Source of the DNA: Paramecium sonneborni
Taxonomy: Eukaryota > Ciliophora > Oligohymenophorea > Peniculida > Parameciidae
Direction: 5' to 3'
Length of the DNA: 64,000 nt
NCBI GenBank assembly: GCA_905182985.1
Contig: CAJJDN010000139.1
Location: 203,883-267,882, forward strand
Both the position numbers and the translations under genes were made by a program. The notes under the pieces were generated by a model. That model worked only from the letters and a program-made list of their open reading frames with translations. It did no database searches and was not told the DNA's origin. Positions 37,834 to 49,109 of this stretch are shown here, piece by piece; the first letter of the stretch is position 1, and each line of letters begins with the position of its first letter.

Positions 37834-38921
37834 ATGAAATCTGCCCTTCTGAGTAATTTATTAATATTAGATAGATATTTTAAAGGTTTATAAAATGCTT
37901 TTGCAGAGCTAATCGAAGTGGCAAAATAGAATTCTAGTAATTATACTACGGATCTAAAACCATATAAATCACCAACATTGCATTCAATCTTATAAAAAGT
38001 TGAACAATTAGTATCAAATAACAATAAAGGAATAGAACGAAAATGAAATTCCAGATTAAAAACCATCAGATAATTTAGAGCTTAAAAAAAATCAACTCTT
38101 GGAATATCATAATAATGCAGATTTAATAACTACTAATTTCTACACTTAATCTGTAATAGCTGCCATGTAAGTTAGAAAAGTAAAGAATGAAGCTATAAAT
38201 TGTGCATATATCCATGCATTATAAGGATTTCCATGTTTGAAATAAGAATAAGAGAAATTAAAGAATTGTTAATTACAATCATATTAATTAGCGTAAATAA
38301 TTTAATACTAATAATAGATAAGAATAAGAGTTTCGATTTCTCAAATCCATTTAGCCTAATGTCTATTAGCTTTATAAAATTAAATAGATATCTAATCATA
38401 TATAAGATAAATTTATAGTTCATTTTACTATCTATCATCCCTTTACTAATAAAAAAATGTAAATTATCATAGCTACAAATGATGCCACTCTTGAATAAGT
38501 GATGTAACAAATAGATTGTCCTGTTGAATCTACAGAAAAAATGTTTTTTTAAGATGAATTATCTAGTTTTGATCCTCCTTAGATAAGTGTTGGATAAAAA
38601 TAGGCAATTATTGGTCATCTTAAATTTGTTTTATGTAAACAATATACATATACACATTTAAATTAATGTAAGCATAGAATTTATATAAATGAAATACGAT
38701 CATTGACTTAAAATGAAGAAATCAATACTCCTTATGCTAGAACCATCTATAAAGCACCACTTAAAATACGAGGATGTGATGGTTGTGGAAGATCTGCCTA
38801 ATTATTTCGTATTTCAGATTAACTAATACCAAATTCATCTCCAGTCTTTTTATGCAAATTTTGTAATGATAATTTACATTCTAATGATAAGGAGAAAATA
38901 TTATAATATTTTTGTGATTGA
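37834..38921 (+). CDS. snRNA-activating protein complex subunit 3-like (SNAPC3/SNAP50)
   Basis: Predicted core subunit of the complex that recruits Pol II and Pol III to snRNA promoters. The C-terminal half carries the family pattern: QCKHRIYINEIRSL (family: C-x-H-x-x-x-I-x-D-I-R-L), then GCDGCGRSAQLFRISDQLIP followed by FLCKFCNDNLHSND, a CxxC...CxxC zinc site like SNAPC3. The N-terminal half (MKSALLSNLLILDRYFKELI, KPYKSPTLHSILQKVEQL, EAINCAYIHALQGFPCLKQE) is poorly conserved. Introns near 37,875-37,895 (21 nt) and 38,012-38,030 (19 nt) restore the frame. One more intron at about 38,410-38,475 is needed and not firmly placed. Confidence 0.7.
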
Positions 38922-38997
38922 TTATATGAAAATACAAAATAATTTAATTAATAATTTTTATAACTATTAATATACTAAAAAAATTAATTTGAAAATC

Positions 38998-39030
38998 ATA
39001 GGTTTATTGAAGTAGACCTATTTTTTTTTA
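38998..39030 (+). terminator. Hairpin followed by T-run between convergent genes
   Basis: ATAGGTTT pairs with AGACCTAT (8 bp, one G-T) around an 8-nt loop, with a run of T directly after. It lies between the 3' ends of two convergent genes. Shape resembles a small-RNA 3' end or 3'-processing structure; function unproven. Confidence 0.3.
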
Positions 39031-39034
39031 TTCA

Positions 39035-39395
39035 TCAAAAACTATAAATCTTTAATTCAATAATTATAACTCACTAATTACCTCGAATATTTTATAAAAT
39101 TAGATTAGAACACAAATCTTTAACCAGGATAATTGGATAATTTATTTTTGATTGTTCTCATATTTCAATTCTTTATCCAATTCTATTTCTTTTCTATTCT
39201 CACCTAACAAATGAATTGCTTTATATTTTTGATATCCTTATTTTATTAAATCATTTATTTCAATTATTTGTTCTTAATTTTAACTGTCAATTATTCCATC
39301 TTTTATTAATTCTTTATTTCGATTTTAACTAAATAGCGAAAGAATTTTATAGAATCTATGAAAAAATATCTATTATATGATTTTCTTATTTTTCA
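39035..39395 (-). CDS. Hypothetical protein, about 108 aa
   Basis: Starts MKNKKIIQQIFFHRFYKILS, then LIKDGIIDSQNQEQIIEIND and KYKAIHLLGENRKEIELDKE. A 32-nt GTA...AAG intron near 39,048-39,079 gives the end KIFEIYSF. Charged and helical; no domain recognised. Composition is convincing for a real gene. Confidence 0.55.
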
Positions 39396-40070
39396 TTTTC
39401 TGATTATTATTTGTTAATCATATTTTTGATTATACTTTTATAGAAATACATATAAATTAAAAATATTATGTCTTTATTATTATTTTAAAATAATATTTCT
39501 CAAAATATTTATAAAATTGAAAAACCAATTGAAATGACTTAATTTTAATTGTTAATACAAAATGTTCAAATAAAGTCATGAATAAATATTTAAATATAAC
39601 CAATATGTTAGCCTTTAATCTGATACCTCCAAAAAATCAATAATTCATATTAATGATGTATCTAAATTTATTTTCATTATATTCTTCTTTTTATTACAAT
39701 TTCCTAATCAATATAAAATGCATTCCTAATAATACCATTTTCATTCAAAAATATTAATTATAAATTTAAATAGTGCATTAGTAGTATTTCAGATTTTTTA
39801 GAACAATAAGTAGGTTAGTTTTTTTAAGTTTTTATTTACATATTAATCATTAGAATATCTTTTAGCTATGAATAATTTAAGTGATTCATTATATGTTTCA
39901 TAAATTAAAGCAATTTCTATGCACTTAATTCTATGATTCGAAACATAGTATGATTTTAAATGATTAAATAAATACACTTATCAATTTATTTAGATTTCTA
40001 ATAAATTCTACATTAAATTTAATTCATATATTTAATAAATATTTGATGGTATTTATTTTTAATAAATATC
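39396..40070. other. Intergenic, A+T-rich
   Basis: No frame with convincing composition on either strand. Contains homopolymer-rich stretches only. Confidence 0.45.
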
Positions 40071-41125
40071 TCATTATTCTTGTACTGCATTCTTTATAGT
40101 TTTAAATAATTGAGTAGCTTCTAGAATAGATGAAAATTCCAAGCAAAACCCTTGTAATTCTACATAAATCTTCTTAGGATCAAATGCCTTCTATTTAATC
40201 AAAGTTCTAATGAAAACTGATACTAATCTAACTTGTCTAGCCAATTGTTATGGTTAATTCTAAATAAGTCATTATTAAACTTACAATCTTAAATTCTTCA
40301 CAATTTACTATGCATTTAGTAATAAACATATTTAGAAATTGATCTGGTAAACTCATGTTTTTTGATAATTAATTCACTAATTCTAAAGTCTGAATACTAA
40401 TTTTTATCTATATTAAATAATCCAAATATCTAATTAATTATATTGAATTATACTCATGAGCATTGACTCCTAATTTATTCAATTTTATTATTATATCACT
40501 TACTAATGATGGATTTGATTCAACTAACAATCTAAATTGAATTGCATCAATCTTATATTCTGGTTTAAATAAATTCAAAATCATTTGGTGATCTCCTTAT
40601 TACAGTTTTGTACTTTATGCCAATCCCAATAGATTACGAAATCTCATCAAAGGAGATATATTGTAATCCCATATTGTTTAATGAATCAAATCCAATTAAA
40701 AATTATCCAAATATTAATTATCAATTATAGCTGGAATAGGCCTCATAAATTCACAAGAATACTCAATCTAATTACTCTTCAATAAATCTGTTTATTTCAG
40801 TATTTGCTCAAGTGATTAACCATACTCTATCATAATGTAATTTGAATACATATTTGACATTATTACTTATGTTCTTCTCTAATTAGTTTATGCATAAATC
40901 AGATAAGCTTATATACTAATCTAATTAACGAATATTGTATAAAAACTATAATCGAATATGAGGTGCTTGTTTCTAAATATTATCATTCAAAATTACTTAA
41001 TCTAATAAACTATTTATCATCTAATTGCATATTTCATTTTTACATTCTTCCTTTATTATTTTAAAGTTCTCATCCAATGTTTTATTCATCTCTGCTGGAA
41101 TTTTTGCTAATACTTACATTAACAT
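40071..41125 (-). CDS. CCR4-NOT complex subunit 11-like (CNOT11)
   Basis: Predicted subunit of the CCR4-NOT mRNA deadenylation complex. The C-terminal two thirds align clearly with CNOT11: IDAIQFRLLVESNPSLVSDI (family FQRLIESNP), ISIQTLELVNQLSKNMSLPD (family ITLNSLEVVNKL), QFLNMFITKCIVNCEEFK, RLVSVFIRTLIKQKAFD, and IYVELQGFCLEFSSILEATQ (family EVQAFCIEFSRIKEAATLF). N-terminal part: MLMQVLAKIPAEMNKTLDEN and further helices. An intron of about 25 nt near 40,815-40,840 restores the frame. Length, about 340 aa, is shorter than human CNOT11, mainly at the N-terminus. Confidence 0.85.
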
Positions 41126-41342
41126 CTTTCAATTATTTAATTTTATGATTTTCTTTTACTAAATTTCATATCTCATATAGTATAAATAATGATATGTGGA
41201 TAAGAATTTATAAAAAAGTGTTGTATTGATTAAAGAATAGAATATAAGTGATTGTATATGAGAGGGATAATTGATAATAGAAGAGTATGTTAAAATAATT
41301 TAATCTTATGATGATACATATTGATATTTTTTATATTAACGG

Positions 41343-43519
41343 ATGAAGGAACATAAGGATGGAATTTATTAAGGAGGATAAAATAAAAAAGAGCAAAAGC
41401 ATGGGGTTGGAGTATACTTATGGGATGTTGGTTGTGCTTATTATGGAGAGTGGAAAGAGGATTTGATAGATGGATAAGGGATTTTGTTTTTAGGTGGATA
41501 GATAATAATTTAAGGAGGTTTTAAGAAAGGAGTAGCACATGGTTATGTAGTAATAAAGGTTGGTAGAAGAGTGTTTTATAGTTAATTTGATAAAGGAGAG
41601 GCTTTATTTATATAGGAAGGAGAGAGAAAGATTACAATATAATAATCTAGTGCATAGATAACATGTGATTGTGGTGATGAAACAGATAGAATATTATAAG
41701 GAATAAGTAAATTATAATAAGGGGATTTATAAATATAGTTGTTTAATCATTGTATATACTATGGGAATGTCGGTAAGGCGAATTTACCAAATGGATTAGG
41801 AATAGAGATATCAAATTTATTTTATTAGTGTGGTTAATTTGTAGATGGAAAATTGAATGGTTTAGGTAGATTAGAATAATAGGATGAGATATATTAGGGA
41901 TCATTTTAATAAGGTTAATATCATGGGAATGGATTGATGATAATTTAAAATTAATAAATACAATGGGTGAAAGGGAGATACAATTAGGGATAATTGATAG
42001 AGATTAAGAGTAGTGGTTATTTAGATTAAATGGAAACACCTCAAGAATTAGTGTGTAATTCGTCATTATATCTTTATTAGTTACTTATAGTAAGAAAACC
42101 AATTAGTAATATCTAATCACACCAATCTCAAAGGATATTATTCTAGGATATATAAGATTATTTGAAGTCATGTAATTTGTTAGACTTCGTGTAAATACTC
42201 TCACTGAAATTTAATCATAATAGTATCCATCTCTTAGAAAATATAGTACTAATACTAATACTAATACATTAAGTAAATCAGTTGAAGAAATAAGAAAATT
42301 ATAAAGTTAATTTAATACTAGAAATCTTAATTAATAAAATCAAATCTATGAATTCATACTAGATCAACATGATGAAAATTAGACATAGAGAAAAACTGAT
42401 ACTTAATAATCTAGAACTAAAACTTAACCTACCGATGATTATTATGAAAATAAAATCTCATTTGGTTTATTAGAAATACCTAGTCTCAAAAATTCTAGAA
42501 AAACTGCTGCATTTTAAAATGAAGAACAACAATACCAAATCAAAAAAAACAATGATTATAATAATTCAAAAAGATCATCCACTTAAAATGAAGTTAAATA
42601 AGTTTAACAATAATAATAATAAACTAATGATCGTATGTTAACCTTAAAAAATATTTTAGAAGCTTAAAAATAAAAATATAGTTCTGATTCTAAACAAAAG
42701 AAAACTGTTTTTGCTGATATTTAATAAAATTCTTCAACTGCTCAAAAAACAAAATAGATTATATAATAGAATAATAACAACTTATAATGCTTAAGTGAGG
42801 TTGTTTAAAAAGAGTTAAATAGATCTCCGCCTAGTGAGGAAAGACGATCTACAATAAAACCTATATACAATTAAAGTGAAGAAAATGAATAAAATTAGTT
42901 CAGTTCTCATAAACCATAACCAAGTAAATTTAATGTTGATTATACTGCTGCTTATAATGATCATAAAACAAAGATTCATAGTTTGCTTAATAAATTCAAT
43001 AGTATAAAAATAAAACCTACTATAAAATTAGTATCATAAAACTTTGGATTGTCTACAAAATCTTTGAATTCAAAATAATCAATACAAAAGGTTTATGATA
43101 CAAATGAAGTAGTACCTTTAAATAATATTTAAAATTGTATATCTTTAATTTCACATAAAAATACTATAAATGAAAGAAATTTGTAAACTTCATTAGAGAA
43201 ACATTAATCTAAAAAGATGGATGATTCATATTATCATTCTTAATGTAATGGTAATTGTACTTAAATTTAATCAGAAGATTAAAATACTAAGTATATATAA
43301 GAAATTAGATAAGAATTAGCAGAATAAAAATAAATGCTTACATAATTATTTTAATCTATTTAATAGAAATAAACATAAGTTAATAAAAATTAATTCATTA
43401 AAAGATTACTAAATACTCCTCAAAGAAATATTTAATTATAACAACAACAACAACCAAAATAAGTATATGTATATCCTACATTTACACTTGTAAAATCGGT
43501 TTCTCCAGTTAGAATTTGA
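41343..43519 (+). CDS. MORN-repeat protein with long Gln/Asn/Ser-rich tail
   Basis: The N-terminal 220 residues hold MORN-type repeats: GVGVYLWDVGCAYYGEWKED, LIDGQGILFLGGQIIIQGGF, GLGIEISNLFYQCGQFVDGK, LNGLGRLEQQDEIYQGSFQQ and GQYHGNGLMIQNQQIQWVKG. MORN repeats often bind membranes or act as scaffolds in ciliary and cortical structures. A very short intron (about 17 nt, near 42,165-42,185) links to a tail of about 430 residues rich in Gln, Asn, Ser and Thr. The tail has a TNTNTNT stretch (42248-42270), poly-Gln runs near 42,608 and 43,440, and ends TFTLVKSVSPVRI. It may be disordered and phosphorylated. Confidence 0.75.
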
Positions 43520-43585
43520 AATATGCTATTGACTTCCAATTTATAAAAATATAAATTATTATTCTACTTTTATTAATTTTATTTA

Positions 43586-44558
43586 ATGTCGATTACAGTT
43601 TCTACATGTCAATAAATAAGTCAATCAGCTCTTAATTTAAGTACAGCTAAACAACTATGGTCATTTCCAAAAAGCAATCGATTTGGTAAATTAGAGAATC
43701 CAAATAAGTAACAGTGATATTTAATTATTAGTTGTGCAGTAGCTTTTTATAATCTTCCTGATTAAAAGGAGAGAAGAGCTGCAGGTGTAGGTTATTCTAC
43801 TAAGTAAAACTTCATAATTTTAATTATAGATATGATTTTACAAAAAGTGGACCAAAGACTCCTGCTCCTTGTACTTATAAAATAGTTGGAGAATTAGATA
43901 TTAATAAAAATAAAAATAGAGGTTTTCCATTCGGTGTTAGTAGAGATGTATTAATAATTTATAATTACTAGAGAATGTGGTAAAGTGGTATTATGGGTGG
44001 ATTAAATAAAGTAACTCCAGGACCAGGTAAATATGAAGCTCAATCAACACTAAGTCAAACTAGATATACTATGAGACCTAAAAACTCTTAAGATATTATG
44101 ATACTTACAAAAAATGTTCCAGGTTTTTTATTTCTCAATATATTTTTAGGACCTGGAGCTTATAATTCTGTTTAAGGAATTGATTCTAAAGGAAGATATC
44201 CTATTTCTAAATTTACTAATAGTGGTGCTACTCTTTTTAATCCTCCAAGATCTAAGAGATTTGATAATAAATAATGTAAGTTTTTAATTTTCTATTTATT
44301 CTAGATAGTAATGATGTTCCAGGACCTGGAAATTATAAATTAGATAATATAGGTATTTAAAAGGTAATATTTTTATTTTTATTTTCAAAGACTGGATTTT
44401 ATCCTGTCTCTAATTTACATTCTAGTAAATGTAGAAGTTTTCCTCATGATATCAGAAAAACTTATTCAGTCTCCAGTATGTAAACTCCAGGACCTGGATA
44501 ATATCGATTACCTTCAGATTTTGGATATTATGAATCTAAATCAATATCTAGAAATTGA
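43586..44558 (+). CDS. SHIPPO / ODF3-like Pro-Gly-Pro repeat protein
   Basis: Carries the sperm-tail PG-rich repeat pattern repeatedly: SGPKTPAPCTYKIV, PGPGKYEAQSTLSQTRY, VPGPGAYNSVQGIDSKGRYP, DVPGPGNYKLDNIG and TPGPGQYRLPSDFGYYES, ending SISRN. Proteins of this family sit in ciliary/flagellar microtubule structures. Several tiny introns interrupt it, including one at about 43,711-43,732, one at about 43,804-43,829, and two at about 44,107-44,150 and 44,278-44,305. The start is MSITVSTCQQISQSALNLST. Exon details are approximate; the repeat family is clear. Confidence 0.8.
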
Positions 44559-44634
44559 TCATAGAATTTAATTTTGAACAATTAAGGGAATTTTTAGATT
44601 AATTTTTAATATAAATTGTTGTTATCACAAAGAA

Positions 44635-46081
44635 TCATCATCGAAATTATTGGTTCGATACAGTTTTCTTTCAAAACTGTCTAACATATTGTTTACAATC
44701 TACAAATCATTTTCATCATTTTTATTTTACTCATTTGCAAAATTGTTATTACATTTAATTTGTATTCTTTTTTTTGGAATCATAGATTACTTGCTGCGTG
44801 AGAAATGAACAGAAGTTTCCTTTAATAATGAACTATTTGCTTTAAGTGTTTTACTAAAATTACTTTCAGCTTATTCAACAGCTTATGCTAATAATAATCC
44901 TTTAAATTCTGTTCTATCAAGTGGATGTTTGTGAGAAAGTGTAGATACAGATTTTGATTTTTAGCTAAGATTATAAGAATTAAATATACCTATTAACCAA
45001 GAAAATTGGTGCAGTTTAAGTTTAATTTTGAGTAAGATTATTATTATTATTATTATTGTTATTTAATTCATTTTTAATTGCTTATCCAGCATTAAAAGAA
45101 ATAGAATTAAAATCCTTAAAATAAAATATAATATAGTACACTTCCAACTGTATATGGTCTACTAGTTTAATTAAATTATGCTGAATTGATAATTTAATTT
45201 TATAATTATTGTATAGTTTAAGATTATTATTAATTTTCTAATTGTTGTAAAGTAGATTCTATAAGATCTTTAGGTTATCTACAATTAGTTTAAGCAGTTG
45301 TAACTCTTTATAAACTTAATCTTGATGGGAGAATTCCACTTCTTTATTCCATTTCAAGATTAGTCATTCTTCTAAGAGTACTTTATTATTTAATATGTTC
45401 CATATTTTATAGTCTTAATTCTTCTTTAATTTATTAAATTTCCATATCCTTTTATATTTTGTCATTAATTGCTTTTACACCTTATTCTTCCATTTACAAA
45501 ATCTTAGGATTGACCAATAAATTAACATATTTTTAACATTGTTAATTTAATTTATTCCAAAGATGATCAGGTCTACCCAGTAATGCTGTTCTTGATAAAA
45601 TTGGTTTAACAGTAATTGAATCTACTTATACATCATTACGTTATGAACTTAAGTTTTGTAAGCTACCTCTTTCTAATTTTCTTTATTGTAATCTCAAAAG
45701 ATCTTCTTCTCTTGCCATATTATAATATATTATTTTATTGTGTTGTAACTCTTATTTCTCTTTTTATTCCTTTTCTTGTAATTACTTTATTCTTTTTTCA
45801 CCTTTTACATGTTGTTCTTTTAATTATTTGAATACCTTTGCATTTGATTTTGCTTAGTGAGGATTATTCCAAATATGAGTATTATCATTATAATAATCAT
45901 GTGTTTTTTTTTAATGCTCATTCATAGGAACTGTTTAATATCTACATTAATTAATTTAATACTCTGGTAATTTGGTTTGTAAATAATATTTATCTATCTC
46001 TTTTTTAGGATAAGCTGGATGATTAGTTATCATTTATAATTATTAATCAATATTCTAATTTAAAAAATCATTATTATTCAT
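44635..46081 (-). CDS. Gln-rich coiled-coil protein, unknown
   Basis: Starts MNNNDFLNQNIDQQLQMITN, then HPAYPKKEIDKYYLQTKLPE. A charged coiled-coil body follows (RIKQLQEKEQKEKQELQHNK, MAREEDLLRLQQRKLERGS). A more ordered part reads ILSRTALLGRPDHLWNKLNQ. Introns at about 45,105-45,129 and 44,972-44,996 (25 nt each) lead to a tail with a poly-Asn run (seven Asn near 45,045) and the end NNFDDDSL. No family recognised. Position next to ODF3-like and MORN genes suggests nothing firm. Confidence 0.65.
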
Positions 46082-46260
46082 AATTCATTTAATCATTTTC
46101 AAAATCATCATATTTCCATTATTAATCAAATTAATTCAAATATAATTCAATTTCATTAAAGAAATAATTTCTAAATCTTTTTTTTTTGTTTTTAGTTTTT
46201 ATAATACTAAAAACTTTTAATTTTAATAAATTTCCAAAACAAACAAACTAATATAAATAT

Positions 46261-47030
46261 ATGAACTAACAAAAAATACTGATTTCAACAAAACAGGACC
46301 TATGGAATCTATAAAATTAAGTTAGTTATTAAATTGAAGATAATTGCCACTTCTTGAAATTAATTGATGAGACTAATTAAAAAGTTATAGAAAAACTAAT
46401 TAAACAATAAGAAAAACTTTAAATACTAATCACTAAATTAGATTATTTTCAAATATAACCATAAGTCAACTATCTTGATTAAATTTTGAAACATCAGTAC
46501 TAATACGAATTAAAATTATCTGAAGATTTAGAATTGCCATGTTACAGAAACCGAATATTTTCTATTCGATTCAATCTCATGTATCAAGATTAAATAGTCA
46601 TTAATGCAAACAAAATAATTGTTGAACTTGAGATGTACTATACTAAAATTAATTCTAAGTTGGACATATGATGAATAACCAAAAAAATTGTCTCATAATA
46701 ATCAAGGAGAATCAATCTATAAAGGATGTCAATAAGCATTTATAAGAGAAGGATAAGGACGTCTAAATAAAATTTAGATAAAAGAAGTATCTTCACATTT
46801 TCCTAGAGGATAATTTGTACTCGTAATAGTACCAGTAAATGATCATGGTGTTATTGGAAATCAAAAGTAAATATTTCTTATTAAATCAAATTAGATTAGG
46901 TGAGATTAAAAAAGAATAGATCAAACCATTAGTCTTAAATGAATTTGTTGTTAAAGCAAAAAGATTCTCAAATCGTCATATTCCTTACTTTATTAAGAAA
47001 GATGGAACTGTTACAATGAAACCTATCTGA
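46261..47030 (+). CDS. Hypothetical protein, conserved-looking C-terminal domain
   Basis: Starts MNQQKILISTKQDLWNLQNQ with a helical, Gln/Leu-rich first half (QKVIEKLIKQQEKLQILITK). The second half appears globular and beta-rich: SIRFNLMYQDQIVINANKII, then IYKGCQQAFIREGQGRLNKI, SSHFPRGQFVLVIVPVNDHG and FIKKDGTVTMKPI at the end. A 25-nt intron near 46,642-46,666 and a 28-nt intron near 46,868-46,895 restore the frame. No family recognised. The mixture of Gly, Pro, Asp and hydrophobic residues makes a folded domain likely. Confidence 0.65.
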
Positions 47031-47074
47031 TTTATTATTATATTTAAATTATTAAACTTTTAAGAAAGTTTTTT

Positions 47075-47677
47075 TCAAAGAGAATTTTTAACATCAATAT
47101 TTTTATTATTCTGTTTAATATTCTTTATCTTATTTCTCTCAATCTCTGAACAGCTAATTTGAATACATCATTTATTTATACTATTTATGTGAGTATTTCA
47201 GTAAAAATCACCATAAATATCTTTTCCAATCCAGTTTATTTTAAATATTCTTATAATCTCTTAGAATCTAATTATTATTCAGATGGAGTCTTGACAATTT
47301 AAATACTTCAGAGTCCCACAACTATTTACTCATGAATAATCTTAATTTCATTTATTTATTTAGTAAATAAGGTTTCTAACATCTAATTTGAGATACCTAA
47401 TTATTTAGTATGATTAATTAATAGGATTTAGAATTTAATCTTGATCATCATAATTAAGTTTATAAACCTATCTTTTTTCAACATTTTCAATAGTTATTAC
47501 TCATTTGATTTAATTTTGATTAGATATAATTATATAAACAATTAAAAATAATCCACACAATGGGTAATTATATTTGAATGTTTTAATGATCTATCAAATT
47601 AAATTAACTTCTTTGAATTAGATTTCTATCTAATTCTTTTATTAAGAACTATAAAATGTAGCAATTTCATTTAACAT
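47075..47677 (-). CDS. Hypothetical protein, exon structure uncertain
   Basis: Several minus-strand stretches look coding: MLNEIATFYSSQQKNQIEIQ at the start, VEKRQVYKLNYDDQDQILNP in the middle and QQLDSKRLQEYLKQTGLEKI, then VFKLAVQRLREIRQRI, near the end. They lie in more than one frame, so at least two introns are needed. The C-terminal helix pattern looks like a conserved protein-interaction module, but I do not recognise it. The stop at 47075-47077 belongs to one of the possible frames. Confidence 0.4.
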
Positions 47678-47708
47678 AAATATTATTGTATTATAATGCA
47701 ATTGTTTT

Positions 47709-49055
47709 TCAATATTTTCTATGTGGTTCTTTAGTAGTAACAATCTTTGGTGCAAGAACTTAAGTAACAGGTTTGACTAACTCTTTAGGTTAGATAAACT
47801 ATTTATTTTAGGATGTTGTTCTTTTTTTCTCTACTGATAACTATTATGAGACTTTGGCTGTCTATTATTATGGTCTTCTTTGTCCAGATTATTATTGAGT
47901 ATTAGAATTAAGATGATAACTATTTGTATTTGCAATTTTTTTATCTGAGTCAATTGGATTAGGTCGAATACCTTATGATTATTATTGTTGTAATGGTTAA
48001 GTCATAATCATTAATTTATTTTCAGATAGTAAATCTTATTAAGTCTTGACTAGATTTAATACATTATCATCTTTAACCCATTCAAATTTGTAATCCCATT
48101 CAAAACCTATCTTTTTAAATGCATCCTTATATATATTAATTCATATATTCATACTTTAAAAAGACCTCTTAAATAATTATAATCTGGTTTATCTTCAAAT
48201 TTTAAATTCTTACAATAATTTAAATATTAACTCATTTCAATAGGAAAACCTTTGCAAAGTGCATCTGGAGATGTTTCAAGCTTTTTTTCCATAATTCTTT
48301 AATATTTATCTTTTTAATTATTAGCTTTCATATTTTACCAAGGTAATTAACCTCTTAGTAAATACATGAGTACATAACCAAGTGATTCTAAATCATCTCT
48401 TCTTGATTATTCCAAACCTAAATGTGTATTTACAGATGCATAACGAGCAGTTCCAGTTAAACTTTTACCTTCACGATATGGAATATGTCCTTCTTTTGTT
48501 AAATATCTCTTAGCCAATCCAAAATCAAGAATATATACACGAGTTGCCTTTTTACCTAAACCAATTAAAAAGTTATCTGGCTTTATATCACGATGTAAAA
48601 ACTGTTTCGTATGAATATATTCAATTCGTTAAATCATTTAATCACCCAACATTAACACCTAAATTATACATCATACTTATTACTGTTTTCAATGATAGTC
48701 TTTTATTATTTTTACTAAACAACTCTTCCAAACTTTAACCCAGTAAATCCATGACGATGTAATTATAATCACCGTCTTGGCCTTAAGCATATATTCTAGG
48801 AATCCCTAACTTTTACTTAATAAATCAAATACCTTTATCGTTAGGATCAGATCCTTATAAGTAATTATATAATTTTGCTTCAAAAAATAATTATGGATGT
48901 TTTGTATCACTTCTTTCAAGTTTCATTGCATATTCTTCTTTTCCTTTCCCTACCAAATATATCTCTCCAAAAGCACCACTTCCCACTCTCTTTATTAATT
49001 TATAAACCTTTCCAATCACTTAATTTGTCAAATCTTTACCAATTGGCGTGTCCAT
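47709..49055 (-). CDS. Casein kinase 1-family protein kinase
   Basis: Complete CK1 domain: [20 protein letters not shown] (Gly loop), YAMKLE (ATP lysine), [43 protein letters not shown] (catalytic loop), [10 protein letters not shown] (DFG), then the CK1-specific [20 protein letters not shown] and [19 protein letters not shown]. The tail is Gln-rich and basic and ends KEPHRKY. A 25-nt intron at about 48,650-48,674 rejoins LSLKT with VLMLGDQ. Others lie near 48,805-48,835 and 48,130-48,160. The start [18 protein letters not shown] fits the family. The upstream gene on the same strand has no TGA before this ATG in the same frame. Confidence 0.9.
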
Positions 49056-49109
49056 TTATTATTTAATAACTATTATAATATAATTCAAATTAATTTATAA
49101 AATAAATAT

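Noticed and set aside
38193..38510. Overlapping frames on both strands inside the SNAPC3-like gene
   Set aside because: They lack the SNAPC3 signatures and have poorer composition than the spliced plus-strand frame.
42608..42640. Run of TAA/CAA triplets (possible microsatellite)
   Set aside because: It is a poly-Gln tract inside the MORN-repeat gene, not a separate element.
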